A stretch of 10,231 bases of DNA from Planctomycetota bacterium (GCA_021784975.1 JAJYGU010000269.1:1-10231), one strand, 5' to 3'. Counted from the stretch's first letter, positions 1-7,239 are shown. The notes: generated from the letters alone by a model not told the origin. Translations and numbers: made by a program.

Positions 1-307
1 CGGCTTGCTCCGGGGGCGTGAACGAGGTCTCTTCGGCCTCGGCCAGGTGCTGCTCAAAGGCCGCCTCCAATTCGCTGGCTTCGATGCGGGTTTCCTGTCG
101 ATCTTTGTCTTCCGCCTCCATGACCACGGACTGAAGCCTCCAAAGGGTCTCCTGCATGGCCCAAGCGGCCCGAATGGTGGTGACATCCTCAGACAGTGCC
201 CGTGTATACGTGTCTGAGAGCCTGTGGATGTTGTAGGTGGTGACCGCGCTGCCCACGATCCACGCCAGAGTGACCCAGACAGTCGGCGTAATCACCTTTT
301 TCCACAC
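1..307 (-). CDS. Membrane-anchored sensor protein, probable histidine kinase (N-terminus only)
   Basis: The reverse strand is open from a GTG at 307 to the left edge, giving 102 codons; the rest of the gene lies outside. The GTG follows a GAGGTGA ribosome-binding site, which decides the start. Residues about 6-25 (ITPTVWVTLAWIVGSAVTTY) form one hydrophobic membrane segment just after two lysines. The following ~75 residues are polar and helical (IRAAWAMQETLWRLQ, ELEAAFEQHLAEAEE), typical of the extracytoplasmic helical-bundle sensor region of planctomycete histidine kinases. No kinase domain is visible because the gene is cut off, so a chemoreceptor or other membrane sensor is possible. That this is a real gene is well supported by the RBS, codon use and membrane segment. 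The histidine-kinase call rests on remembered resemblance. A possible promoter lies about 180 bases upstream, with a REP-like palindrome between it and the start. Confidence 0.72.
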   Translation of the reverse strand, partial: MWKKVITPTVWVTLAWIVGSAVTTYNIHRLSDTYTRALSEDVTTIRAAWAMQETLWRLQSVVMEAEDKDRQETRIEASELEAAFEQHLAEAEETSFTPPEQA

Positions 308-329
308 AATTTCACCTCGGTTGCCGGCT

Positions 330-418
330 GGGGACTGTCCCGATTTTTGTGGCGGGCGGGCACCGACCGAAGGTTGGTCGCGGCAGCGTGGTCGCCACAA
401 AAATGGGACTGTCCCCTT
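330..418. repeat. REP-like long palindrome, copy 1
   Basis: The left arm at 330-354 reads GGGGACTGTCCC, then G, then ATTTTTGTGGCG. The right arm at 393-418 reads CGCCACAAAAAT, then GGGACTGTCCCC, then TT. The arms are inverted copies with one bulged G and one T-T mismatch. Each arm also contains its own 11-base palindrome GGGAC-T-GTCCC. The 38-base loop contains a smaller CGACC/GGTCG stem. The same arms recur at 7249-7304 with a different loop, which marks this as a dispersed repeat family and not a local structure. It sits in the likely leader of the sensor gene. No transposase is in the window. Confidence 0.8.
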
Positions 419-488
419 CTGCGCCGGGCTGGCGAAGGCAATCCGCATGCCGACCTGCCGCCACCGACAGCCGCACCAACGCCAACCG

Positions 489-516
489 ATTATCTCATAT
501 AAGGTTGGGTTCGCAA
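489..516 (-). promoter_or_regulatory. Possible sigma-70 promoter for the sensor gene
   Basis: On the reverse strand TTGCGA (511-516) and GATAAT (489-494) are spaced by 16 bases, a fair match to TTGACA/TATAAT. The -10 lies in an AT-rich pocket of otherwise GC-rich DNA, and a CCAACC/GGTTGG inverted repeat (482-508) overlaps it and could serve as an operator. It would give a leader of about 175 bases containing the REP-like palindrome. This is sequence match only. Confidence 0.3.
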
Positions 517-718
517 CAGAGCGATTGAGGAGCCGGCCTACCACCCGCCACGGTGGGGAAAAGAGTTGACCTTGGTGGCCAGACGCTTTTCTCGACACCA
601 GCGAGGGACGGGCATTGGTTGAAGAGGAACTGCCCTTGCAACTCGGCGAGCGGCCGGCGGTTGTGGAAAAAATACGTCTCCTGGACGGCACGGCACGGAT
701 CTTGCGGCAAAGTCCTGC

Positions 719-1438
719 GTGTTATCGATCTTCGCCAAGAAACTGGACTGCGCACAGCCGTTGCGGGAGACGGCAGCGGCCCCGCAGGTGCGGCCCGCAC
801 GGCCCACCGATGTGCCTTGCATCGTCCAATTGCAGATGATCTCGTTGCCGCACTTTCCTCTGCCGGAGCCCAGTCGAGCATTTCTGCAGACCTTTTACGG
901 CTTCGTGGTGCGCCAGCGGCAAGGCCGGTTGTTGGTGTCCGAACACAATCGAAGCTTGGCAGGGTTTGTACTGGGGGCATCGGACCCCACCAGCCTGTGC
1001 CAGCAGGTCGCCTCCGACCGATCTCACCTGTTGACCGCCGCTTCGGTCTGTCTGGTTCGCCGCCCGGTCCAGTTGCCGCGGTTGCTCCGGGAATTGCGCG
1101 GCCTCAGGCGGCTGCCTGATAACCGCACTGTTTCCGTCGCGGCCGGCTATGAGTTGGTCACGATTGCCGTTCAGCCTCGATTGCGGAGGCAGGGCCATGG
1201 CAAGGCGTTGATCCAGGCATTGGCGGCCGCGGCTCGACACGAACAGATGACCCGGCTCTGCATCCATCTGGCCGCCAACGACAAGACTATGGCATCGTTC
1301 TATGAGCACCTTGGCTTTACGGCCTTTCGCAGCTTCAAAGCCGTGGACGGACGATGGATGGATGAGTATGTGATGGCGCTTCCGGGTTCCCTGGAACCAG
1401 CGGTGTCCAACCGTCGCGCAATGCCCTTTGCGGCCTAA
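719..1438 (+). CDS. GNAT-family N-acetyltransferase
   Basis: A 239-residue protein of the GCN5-related acetyltransferase fold, which moves an acetyl group from acetyl-CoA to an amine. The domain begins at about residue 24 (VRPARPTDVPCIVQLQ). Motif A is at about 145-168: a beta strand ELVTIAVQP followed by the pyrophosphate loop R156-R-Q-G-H-G161. Motif B is at about 187-200 (NDKTMASFYEHLGF). Residues 90-140 form a long basic linker between the two halves, seen in GNATs of larger size; the substrate cannot be told. The start is a GTG with no clear ribosome-binding site, so the first ~20 residues are uncertain and a downstream start is possible. Its stop codon overlaps the ribosome-binding site of the CsrA-receiver gene (AAGGGGAG, 1437-1444), so the two are probably co-transcribed. 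Whether it acts on a protein, sugar or small molecule linked to the trehalose genes is unknown. Confidence 0.85.
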   Translation: MLSIFAKKLDCAQPLRETAAAPQVRPARPTDVPCIVQLQMISLPHFPLPEPSRAFLQTFYGFVVRQRQGRLLVSEHNRSLAGFVLGASDPTSLCQQVASDRSHLLTAASVCLVRRPVQLPRLLRELRGLRRLPDNRTVSVAAGYELVTIAVQPRLRRQGHGKALIQALAAAARHEQMTRLCIHLAANDKTMASFYEHLGFTAFRSFKAVDGRWMDEYVMALPGSLEPAVSNRRAMPFAA

Positions 1439-1452
1439 GGGGAGCCACGGTG

Positions 1453-2103
1453 ATGCTAATTCTGACCCGTAAGGAACACGAGGAGATTACTGTGCCGGAT
1501 TGCGGACTGACCATTACCGTGCTGGATGTTCAAGGCAAGCGGGTGCGGTTGGGCGTATCCGCCCCTCGCGAGCTTGGCGTGTATCGGGGCGAAGTGGCGC
1601 CGCCGATCCCCGGCCGCGAGAAATGCCGAGAGCCTGTTTGGCCAGCCGCGGAGGAGCCAGCGATGTCGCTCCGCGTGCTGCTGGCCGACGCGGACGAGTG
1701 TCTGCTCGATGATTATCGGGCATACCTGGAGGGGCGCGGCTGTCAGGTGGCTGCCGCCACCACCGCCTTGGAATGTGTGGCCAGGCTTCGAGAGTGGCCG
1801 CCGGACGTGCTGGTGCTGGAGCCGTCGTTGCCCTGGGGCGGCGGCGACGGCGTTCTGGCCATGATGCACGAGGAGCCAACAGTCCCCTTGGTTCCGGTCA
1901 TCGTGCTCACCCGTGGCCGCGACTGGGGCCCGCTGTATCACCTGGCCCCCTTCAAGGTCGACGACTACCAGGTGAAGCCCATACGGCCGAAACGGCTGGC
2001 GGAGCGGATCCGCGCCGCGGCCCATAAGCAGCCGTTCCAAGCGGCCCGGCCGCAACCGGCTCGATTGCTCCCGCGTCAAGAGCCCGTCGCACCCTACCAA
2101 TAG
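1453..2103 (+). CDS. CsrA RNA-binding domain fused to atypical response-regulator receiver domain
   Basis: A 216-residue protein. Residues 1-49 are a full CsrA domain: it begins MLILTR, has the LDVQGKRVRLGVSAPRE core, and ends LGVYRGEV, keeping the RNA-contact positions L4, R6 and R45. CsrA binds GGA motifs in mRNA leaders and usually blocks or activates translation. Residues about 50-70 are a Pro/Glu-rich linker. Residues 72-190 are a receiver domain: acidic pocket D79/D81, conserved T153 and K175-P176. The phosphoacceptor position (VLVLEPSLP) is E123 instead of Asp, so normal phosphorylation is unlikely and the Glu may mimic the phosphorylated state. A short Pro/Arg-rich tail ends the protein. 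The ATG at 1453 gives the canonical MLILTR start; an in-frame GTG at 1450 is the alternative. A strong RBS and ATG at 1663 (M71) could yield the receiver alone. It lies 14 bases after the acetyltransferase and 32 bases before otsA. Known CsrA proteins are usually about 60-70 residues and stand alone. Confidence 0.88.
   Translation: MLILTRKEHEEITVPDCGLTITVLDVQGKRVRLGVSAPRELGVYRGEVAPPIPGREKCREPVWPAAEEPAMSLRVLLADADECLLDDYRAYLEGRGCQVAAATTALECVARLREWPPDVLVLEPSLPWGGGDGVLAMMHEEPTVPLVPVIVLTRGRDWGPLYHLAPFKVDDYQVKPIRPKRLAERIRAAAHKQPFQAARPQPARLLPRQEPVAPYQ
1650..1665 (+). promoter_or_regulatory. Internal ribosome-binding site and ATG at the CsrA/receiver junction
   Basis: GGAGGAG (1650-1656) stands exactly 6 bases before an in-frame ATG (1663-1665), inside the linker of the fusion gene. 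This is the best Shine-Dalgarno match in the window. The residues that follow (MSLRVLLADAD) are a typical first residue and first beta strand of a receiver domain. The simplest reading is that two neighbouring genes became one when the csrA stop codon was lost, while the second start stayed usable. Its two GGA triplets are also possible CsrA targets. Confidence 0.6.
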
Positions 2104-2122
2104 CCAGAGAAACCTGAAAGGC

Positions 2123-2128
2123 GAAGGA
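2123..2128 (+). promoter_or_regulatory. otsA: otsA ribosome-binding site overlapping a CsrA-type AnGGA motif
   Basis: GAAGGA lies 7 bases before the otsA ATG at 2136. The sequence AAGGA fits the AnGGA core that CsrA proteins recognise, and CsrA repression generally works by covering just such a site. No obvious hairpin presents it in a loop, so binding is inference. Confidence 0.45.
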
Positions 2129-2135
2129 ACGCAAA

Positions 2136-3628
<1,493 letters not shown>

Positions 3629-3632
<4 letters not shown>

Positions 3633-4501
3633 TCGCCGTCTTGCGAGAGATCTTGGACGACTTGTGCGAAGCTTATCGTCAGGGCGGCTCGCTGGTGCTG
3701 TTGTTCGACTACGACGGCACCTTGACGCCCATCGTGGCACATCCTTCCCTGGCCGTGCTCGACGGCGAGACCCGGCGGCGGTTGGCCGCTTTGGCCGATC
3801 GGCCGGGCATCTACCTCGGCATCCTCAGCGGACGGGAGCTGGACGAGTTGAAGTCGCTGGTTCAATTGCCGGGCATTTATCTAGCGGGCACCGGAGGGAT
3901 GGAATTGGACCTGCGCGGACACCGCATCGTCCATCCGCACGCCGAGCAAATGGGGGAGGTCGTGCAGCGGCTTGCCGCCCGCCTCGACGAGGACGTGGCC
4001 ATGCACCACGGGGCGTGGCTGGAGAAGAAACGCCTCAGCCTGACCGTCCACTATCGTCAACTGCCCGAGCAATTGCTCGGTTCACTCCAGGTGGTGGTGG
4101 CGGAGGCCATGCGGGATTTTGCCCGCCAGGTGCGGCTCGTGCAGGGTCCCGAGGCCTGGGAAATCATCCCGGCCAACGGCTGGAACAAGGGCACCGCCAT
4201 CCGCCTGATCCTAGCCGATTTCGGGGCCGTGAGCGATATTCTCTTGTATGCCGGCGATGCCGCCAACGACGCCGACGCCATCGCCGAGGTGGCCGCCATG
4301 GGCGGAATCACCGTGGGCATTGGGGCCGAAGCCCCGCCCACGGTCACCTGCCGATTGCCGAGCCAGGCCGTACTCCTGTCGTTTCTGGGCGCCTTGGACG
4401 CCTCATTGGAGAGGCGGAGGCCGCACGTCGGGCGCGCTTCCAAGAACTATCTGGGGTTGTACGGCTACTGGAAATCCACCTTTCCGACCAACCCGATGTG
4501 A
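3629..4501 (+). CDS. otsB: Trehalose-6-phosphate phosphatase (HAD superfamily)
   Basis: A 290-residue phosphatase that removes the phosphate from the OtsA product to release trehalose. HAD motif I is FDYDGTL (26-32), with nucleophile D27 and acid/base D29. Motif II is SGR (67-69). The cap domain spans roughly 100-185 and ends in EIIPANGWNKG, with K187 as the motif III lysine. Motif IV is GDAAND (209-214), with Mg2+-binding D210 and D214. The start ATG overlaps the otsA stop (ATGA) and has GGGAG 7 bases upstream. An in-frame opening runs far upstream through otsA, but that part has no homology and is out of frame with OtsA, so it is not used. The C-terminal tail (about 262-290) is basic and aromatic and of unknown role. 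The gene ends only 9 bases from the convergent ATPase gene. Confidence 0.92.
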
Positions 4502-4510
4502 GCCTCCGAC

Positions 4511-6049
4511 TCAGAGTACCAGGGCCGGGCTGGCCGGGTCCGGCGCGAGCCCTGGCGCCCGCGGGGCGTTGAACAGGATCGCGTCGGCCGGAAAGCTCAC
4601 GTTCGCCGACCGGTCGCTCAGCATCTCCTGCAACAGGTTGGCCGCGGGCGTGTCCGCCGGGGGAAGATAGAAGTTCCCCAGGCACCGCAACTCGTCGAAA
4701 CTGATCAACCCTTGGGCCGCCAAGGACATGCCGTCGAGGATCAGCGGCCGGTGTCCCTTGGCCAGCATGGCCGACCGCAACGTCCGCTCGTTGGTATGGT
4801 CGAGAATCAACTGGTAGGCCTCTTCATCCAGGCTCCAAACCTCGAAGACCCCCGTGCGCCCGGTATAGCCGATGGAGTGGCACTCCGGGCAGCCGCCCGC
4901 GGCCGGGTGCCAGGTGTTCTTGGGCACCGGCAGTCCGAGCATCGTCAACCATTGGGCGGTAGCTTCGCTAGGGGTGCCGCGGCGGCGGCAATAGGGACAC
5001 AGCTTGCGGACCAGCCGCTGCGAAATCACCATTGACAGGCAGGTGGCCAACTCGTGATCGGCCATGCCCCAGTTGCGCAGGGCAGTCACTGCGCCGAAGG
5101 GGTCCCGGCTGTGCAAGGTGCTCATCAGGATCCGCCCGGACGTGCTGGCCTCCAGAGCCACTTGGGCGGTTTCCGCATCGCGGATTTCGCCCAGCAGCAG
5201 ATAATCCGCGTCGAGCCGCAGCATCGCCCGCAAACCTTCGGCGAAGGTCAATCCGTGTCGCTCGTCGACCTGCATTTGCGAGACTCCGTCGATTTGGTAT
5301 TCGACCGGATCTTCGATGGTGACCACCCGGCGGTCGGTGAGCTTCAACTCGTGCAGCAGGGCACAAAGGGTGGTCGTCTTGCCGCTGCCGGTGGGACCGG
5401 TGGCCAGCAACATTCCCGAGCTGCCGGCTAACCATTTTTCAATCGGGGCCCGCTCCGCGTCGGACAACCCCAAATCTTTCACGGTCCGCTTGAGCCGTTG
5501 CTTGCTGAGCAAGCGAATGGCCAGGTTCTCGCCGGCCACGCAGGGAGCACAGGCCAACCGCAGATGGACCTCATGGCCGTCCACATGCCGGGTTTGCCGG
5601 GCATCACTGGGTTTGAAGGTCCGGGTGGAGTCCATGCCCGCCATGACCTTGAAATGGTGGATCAACTGCACTCCCGCGGCTACCGGAAGCTCAAGGACGT
5701 TCAGCATCGTCCCGTCGACCCGAGCTCGGATCAGCACGCGATCGGTAAACGGGGTAACATGCACGTCCGAGGCGCCCACTCTTACTGCTTCAGTAATCAA
5801 TTCGTCGGCCACACTGGCCAGATCGAGGCGACCGGAACCGCCCGCCGCCGCCCACATCCGCGCGGTCCGCATCAGGATGCGACCGCTATAGGGGGGCGTG
5901 CCCCGGGAATTCGAATCCCCGATCTTGGCAGCTTCGGCAATCAATTCGTCGGCCATGGTCGCAAGTTCGACGCCGGTCATTGAACCACTCTCGACCTCGC
6001 GCGTCCGCGCGGTAAATGCCCGATCATTCAACGGCAGCGTGTTGATCAT
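4511..6049 (-). CDS. GspE/PilB-type secretion or pilus assembly ATPase
   Basis: A hexameric-ATPase family protein of type II secretion/type IV pilus systems, 512 residues from the ATG at 6049. Motifs: ASDVH (93-97) in the N2 domain, Walker A GPTGSGKTTT (218-227), Asp box TIEDPVEY (244-251), Walker B region LLLGEIRD (284-291), His box STLHSRD (310-316). The zinc tetracysteine pair is CPYC (351-354) and CPEC (387-390). The usual N-terminal MshEN/GspE-N domain is missing. In its place are about 30 unrecognised residues and an extra, degenerate copy of the start of the N2 domain. A C-terminal tail of about 50 residues, rich in Ala and Pro, is also unusual. Other possible starts are TTG 6115 and ATG 5980, the latter with a GAGAG upstream. 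No other secretion or pilin genes are in the window, so whether it powers secretion, pili or something else is unknown. Confidence 0.88.
   Translation of the reverse strand: MINTLPLNDRAFTARTREVESGSMTGVELATMADELIAEAAKIGDSNSRGTPPYSGRILMRTARMWAAAGGSGRLDLASVADELITEAVRVGASDVHVTPFTDRVLIRARVDGTMLNVLELPVAAGVQLIHHFKVMAGMDSTRTFKPSDARQTRHVDGHEVHLRLACAPCVAGENLAIRLLSKQRLKRTVKDLGLSDAERAPIEKWLAGSSGMLLATGPTGSGKTTTLCALLHELKLTDRRVVTIEDPVEYQIDGVSQMQVDERHGLTFAEGLRAMLRLDADYLLLGEIRDAETAQVALEASTSGRILMSTLHSRDPFGAVTALRNWGMADHELATCLSMVISQRLVRKLCPYCRRRGTPSEATAQWLTMLGLPVPKNTWHPAAGGCPECHSIGYTGRTGVFEVWSLDEEAYQLILDHTNERTLRSAMLAKGHRPLILDGMSLAAQGLISFDELRCLGNFYLPPADTPAANLLQEMLSDRSANVSFPADAILFNAPRAPGLAPDPASPALVL
5714..5971 (-). 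repeat. In-frame tandem duplication inside the GspE-like gene
   Basis: Two protein segments repeat with a 48-codon period. The outer copy (5855-5971) reads LATMADELIAEAAKIG and later RILMRTAR. The inner copy (5714-5827) reads LASVADELITEAVRVG and later RVLIRARV. At DNA level AATCAATTCGTCGGCCA is identical at 5795-5811 and 5939-5955, 144 bases apart. The inner copy keeps the family motif GASDVH. The outer copy has GDSNSR there and looks decayed after its first half, with a one-residue length change. Confidence 0.8.
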
Positions 6050-6298
6050 ATTCGTGTATGGGGAGCCTGTTAGGAGACTGGGGGGAGGGAACCGTGGTGG
6101 CGTTCGGTCGGACAAACGAAAGTTGCCAGAGCGATCACCTGAGGATGGCTATCGGCAAACTGCGAAGTTTTCGTCGAGGTTAAGCACCAGGCAGAATGCG
6201 GATTTTGAGAAAAGCATTCCGGATTTGCCAATTCGACGGGTTGGTCAAGCTGGCCGGCCTCATCCGCCGCGGTCCGTCATCGCCGTAAACGCATTAAG

Positions 6299-6318
6299 CC
6301 GGGAATGGCTGTTCCCGG
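6299..6318. repeat. Short perfect hairpin
   Basis: CCGGGAA (6299-6305) and TTCCCGG (6312-6318) form a 7-bp stem with a 6-base loop. No T-run follows, so it is not a standard terminator. It directly adjoins the next repeat and may be part of the same block. Confidence 0.5.
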
Positions 6319-6327
6319 GCTAGCTGA

Positions 6328-6468
6328 CCTTCTGAGCGAAGCGCTGTCCTTCTGAGCGTAGCGAAGAATCTGGCCTGCGGGAGTGGCCAGGTAGATCCTT
6401 CGCCAACCATGCTTTGCACGGTGCCCGTCAGGATGACAGACAACGCCGCGTTCAGGATCACAGACAAC
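6328..6468. repeat. Long imperfect inverted repeat of the CTGAGCGAAGCGAAG type
   Basis: CCTTCTGAGCG(A/T)AGCG occurs twice as a direct repeat (6328-6343, 6348-6363). The second copy runs into GCGAAGAATCTGGCC (6361-6375), which is matched in inverted form by GGCCAGGTAGATCCTTCGC ending at 6403. Further out CTGTCCTTCTGA (6344-6356) faces TCAGGATGACAG (6428-6439). TCAGGAT(G/C)ACAGACAAC is then directly repeated at 6428-6444 and 6452-6468. Repeats reading GTCATCCTGAGCGAAGCGAAG are, from memory, scattered in many unrelated bacterial genomes. Here the copy looks partial and rearranged. Confidence 0.7.
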
Positions 6469-6501
6469 AGATCTTCTCACCGCCAGGCATCCTCGGTAGA
6501 G

Positions 6502-6507
6502 TATAAT
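6502..6507 (+). promoter_or_regulatory. Consensus -10 box
   Basis: TATAAT, flanked as AGAGTATAATACG, is the only exact sigma-70 -10 hexamer I found in this GC-rich window. No good -35 box lies 16-19 bases upstream (CACCGCC there). Transcription would begin near 6514, at the head of the hairpin series. Confidence 0.45.
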
Positions 6508-6513
6508 ACGAGT

Positions 6514-6644
6514 TTGATCTCCAACTTGCGTGCACGTTGGTTCAAGGACGTGCATGCGGGTACCGTAGCGATGATTCGCTACACGGGCCAGGCAGTCCCG
6601 CATGGGATACCCAACCAGGCGGACCACGCTTGGCCCAGTTTTTT
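6514..6644 (+). ncRNA. Candidate small structured RNA or regulatory leader
   Basis: About 130 bases bounded by a TATAAT box upstream and a stem-loop plus six T downstream. The segment folds into successive hairpins: 6528-6536 with 6549-6557 (one G-U), GTAGCGA/TCGCTAC (6565-6571, 6576-6582) and TCCC/GGGA (6596-6607). The last two can be enclosed by GGGTA/TACCC (6558-6562, 6608-6612). GGGCCA (6585-6590) can pair perfectly with TGGCCC (6631-6636), in competition with the terminator-like stem, as in attenuators. The methyltransferase gene starts 95 bases beyond. I do not recognise it as 6S, SRP, tmRNA, RNase P or a known riboswitch. A pile of mobile palindromes that happens to carry a -10 box is the main alternative. 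Confidence 0.35.
6615..6644 (+). terminator. Intrinsic terminator-like stem-loop
   Basis: CCAGGCG (6615-6621) pairs with CGCTTGG (6627-6633) through one G-U pair around a 5-base loop. Five bases later comes TTTTTT (6639-6644). The spacing to the T-run is slightly long for a textbook terminator, unless the alternative GGGCCA/TGGCCC stem (6585-6590, 6631-6636) forms. Confidence 0.4.
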
Positions 6645-6663
6645 GTCCAGTAGCGCCGTGTGC

Positions 6664-6684
6664 CACTGCTGGGGACCAGCAGTG
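6664..6684. repeat. Perfect 9-bp hairpin CACTGCTGG/CCAGCAGTG
   Basis: CACTGCTGG (6664-6672), GGA loop, CCAGCAGTG (6676-6684). The core is set in a looser palindrome (GTGTGC before, GCAC after). No T-run follows. It looks like another short palindromic repeat unit, and the partial sequence CCAGTGGCACC recurs at 6726-6736. Confidence 0.6.
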
Positions 6685-6695
6685 CCGACAGCACG

Positions 6696-6720
6696 AGAAT
6701 TCACCGCCTCTGCGAATTCT
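6696..6720. repeat. 7-bp inverted repeat upstream of the methyltransferase
   Basis: AGAATTC (6696-6702) and GAATTCT (6714-6720) with an 11-base spacer, ending 18 bases before the methyltransferase ATG. It could be an operator or simply another palindromic unit. There is no direct evidence for either. Confidence 0.4.
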
Positions 6721-6738
6721 GCGAACCAGTGGCACCGC

Positions 6739-7239
6739 ATGTCCGAGTTCCTCCAAGAGCGTCACAAGCCTCCCTTGCCGCTGGATCGACCGCGGGAAAT
6801 GATCGTGGCCTGTCCGCCGATGCGGAGCCACGTGAACCTTTCTCGGATCATGCGGGCAGCCGGCTGTTGCGGCCTGCGGCGGATGATCTGCTGCGGAAAC
6901 GCCAAAGTCATCGGCAAGATCGCGCGCGACGCCGGCCAATGTGTGGAGATCGAATTGCATCGCACCTTGCCGCCGGTGCTCAAGCGGCTGGGCGAGGAGG
7001 ATTACCAGATTGTCGCGCTCGAGCAGACCGGCGACTCGACCTCGATCTTCGAGTTCAACTTTCCCCGCAAGGCAGTGCTGGTGATTGGCAACGAGCGATC
7101 GGGAATCGAGGAGGCGGTGCTGCAGCAGGCGGATCACCTCATCGAGATTCCCGTCTATGGCCGGCCGTATGCCCACAATGCGGCCACCGCGGCCATCATG
7201 GCCCTGTACGAGTATTGCCGGCAATATCCGCGGGGCTGA
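6739..7239 (+). CDS. SpoU/TrmH-family RNA 2'-O-methyltransferase
   Basis: A 166-residue protein of the knotted (SPOUT) methyltransferase fold, which methylates the ribose 2'-OH of a tRNA or rRNA nucleotide using S-adenosylmethionine. Motif 1 is NLSRIMRAAGCCG (33-45), with the conserved N and R. Motif 2 is VLVIGNERSGI (113-123). Motif 3 is IEIPVYGRPYAHNAATAAIMALYEY (135-159), the SAM-binding knot. It shows AHNAATA where classical TrmH has SLNVSxA; the Asn is kept and I recall similar variants in planctomycete members. The length is that of a minimal catalytic domain with no separate RNA-binding domain. ATG 6739 was chosen because homology begins at once (MSEFLQERHKPP); no strong RBS is visible. 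The exact RNA target cannot be told. A REP-like palindrome follows the stop by 9 bases. Confidence 0.88.
   Translation: MSEFLQERHKPPLPLDRPREMIVACPPMRSHVNLSRIMRAAGCCGLRRMICCGNAKVIGKIARDAGQCVEIELHRTLPPVLKRLGEEDYQIVALEQTGDSTSIFEFNFPRKAVLVIGNERSGIEEAVLQQADHLIEIPVYGRPYAHNAATAAIMALYEYCRQYPRG

Larger units (their letters stand above)
308..718. other. Intergenic region with REP-like palindrome and possible promoter
   Basis: These 411 bases separate the divergent sensor gene and acetyltransferase. They hold a REP-like long palindrome (330-418), a short inverted repeat CCAACC (482-487) / GGTTGG (503-508) around an AT-rich core, and a minus-strand promoter candidate (489-516). Open frames crossing this stretch on both strands have no recognisable domains and run through the palindrome, so I do not call them. 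From about 520 to 718 I see nothing convincing apart from an isolated TTGACC at 566-571, which has no good -10 partner. Confidence 0.6.
6050..6738. other. Repeat-rich intergenic region between divergent genes
   Basis: No credible protein gene lies here. The stretch nearest the ATPase gene (6050-6298) holds no structure I can name. From 6299 on come, in order, a 7-bp hairpin, a long inverted repeat with internal direct repeats (6328-6468), a TATAAT box (6502-6507), a series of hairpins ending in a terminator-like stem-loop (6514-6644), a 9-bp perfect hairpin (6664-6684) and a 7-bp inverted repeat (6696-6720). A frame open from 6409 through to the methyltransferase crosses these palindromes and shows no conserved residues before 6739. 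Confidence 0.7.

Noticed and set aside
224..569. Two overlapping plus-strand frames in the first intergenic region
   Set aside because: Both run straight through the REP-like palindrome and lack domains, and the first overlaps the antisense side of the sensor gene.
566..594. TTGACC as -35 of a promoter for the acetyltransferase operon
   Set aside because: No acceptable -10 hexamer occurs 15-19 bases downstream (TTCTCG there).
553..1119. 188-codon plus-strand frame overlapping the acetyltransferase
   Set aside because: It has no recognisable domain and overlaps the frame carrying GNAT motifs A and B.
4519..4555. CCAGGGC/GCCCTGG inverted repeat at the end of the ATPase gene as a terminator for the convergent genes
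   Set aside because: The loop is long, no T-run follows on either strand, and it lies in coding sequence; chance in GC-rich DNA is likely.
6536..6557. GGTTCAA resembling a tRNA T-loop
   Set aside because: No acceptor, D or anticodon arm can be built around it, and the flanking stem has the wrong length.
6409..6738. N-terminal extension of the methyltransferase by 110 residues
   Set aside because: The frame is open but crosses several palindromes, has no conserved residues, and homology starts exactly at the ATG at 6739.
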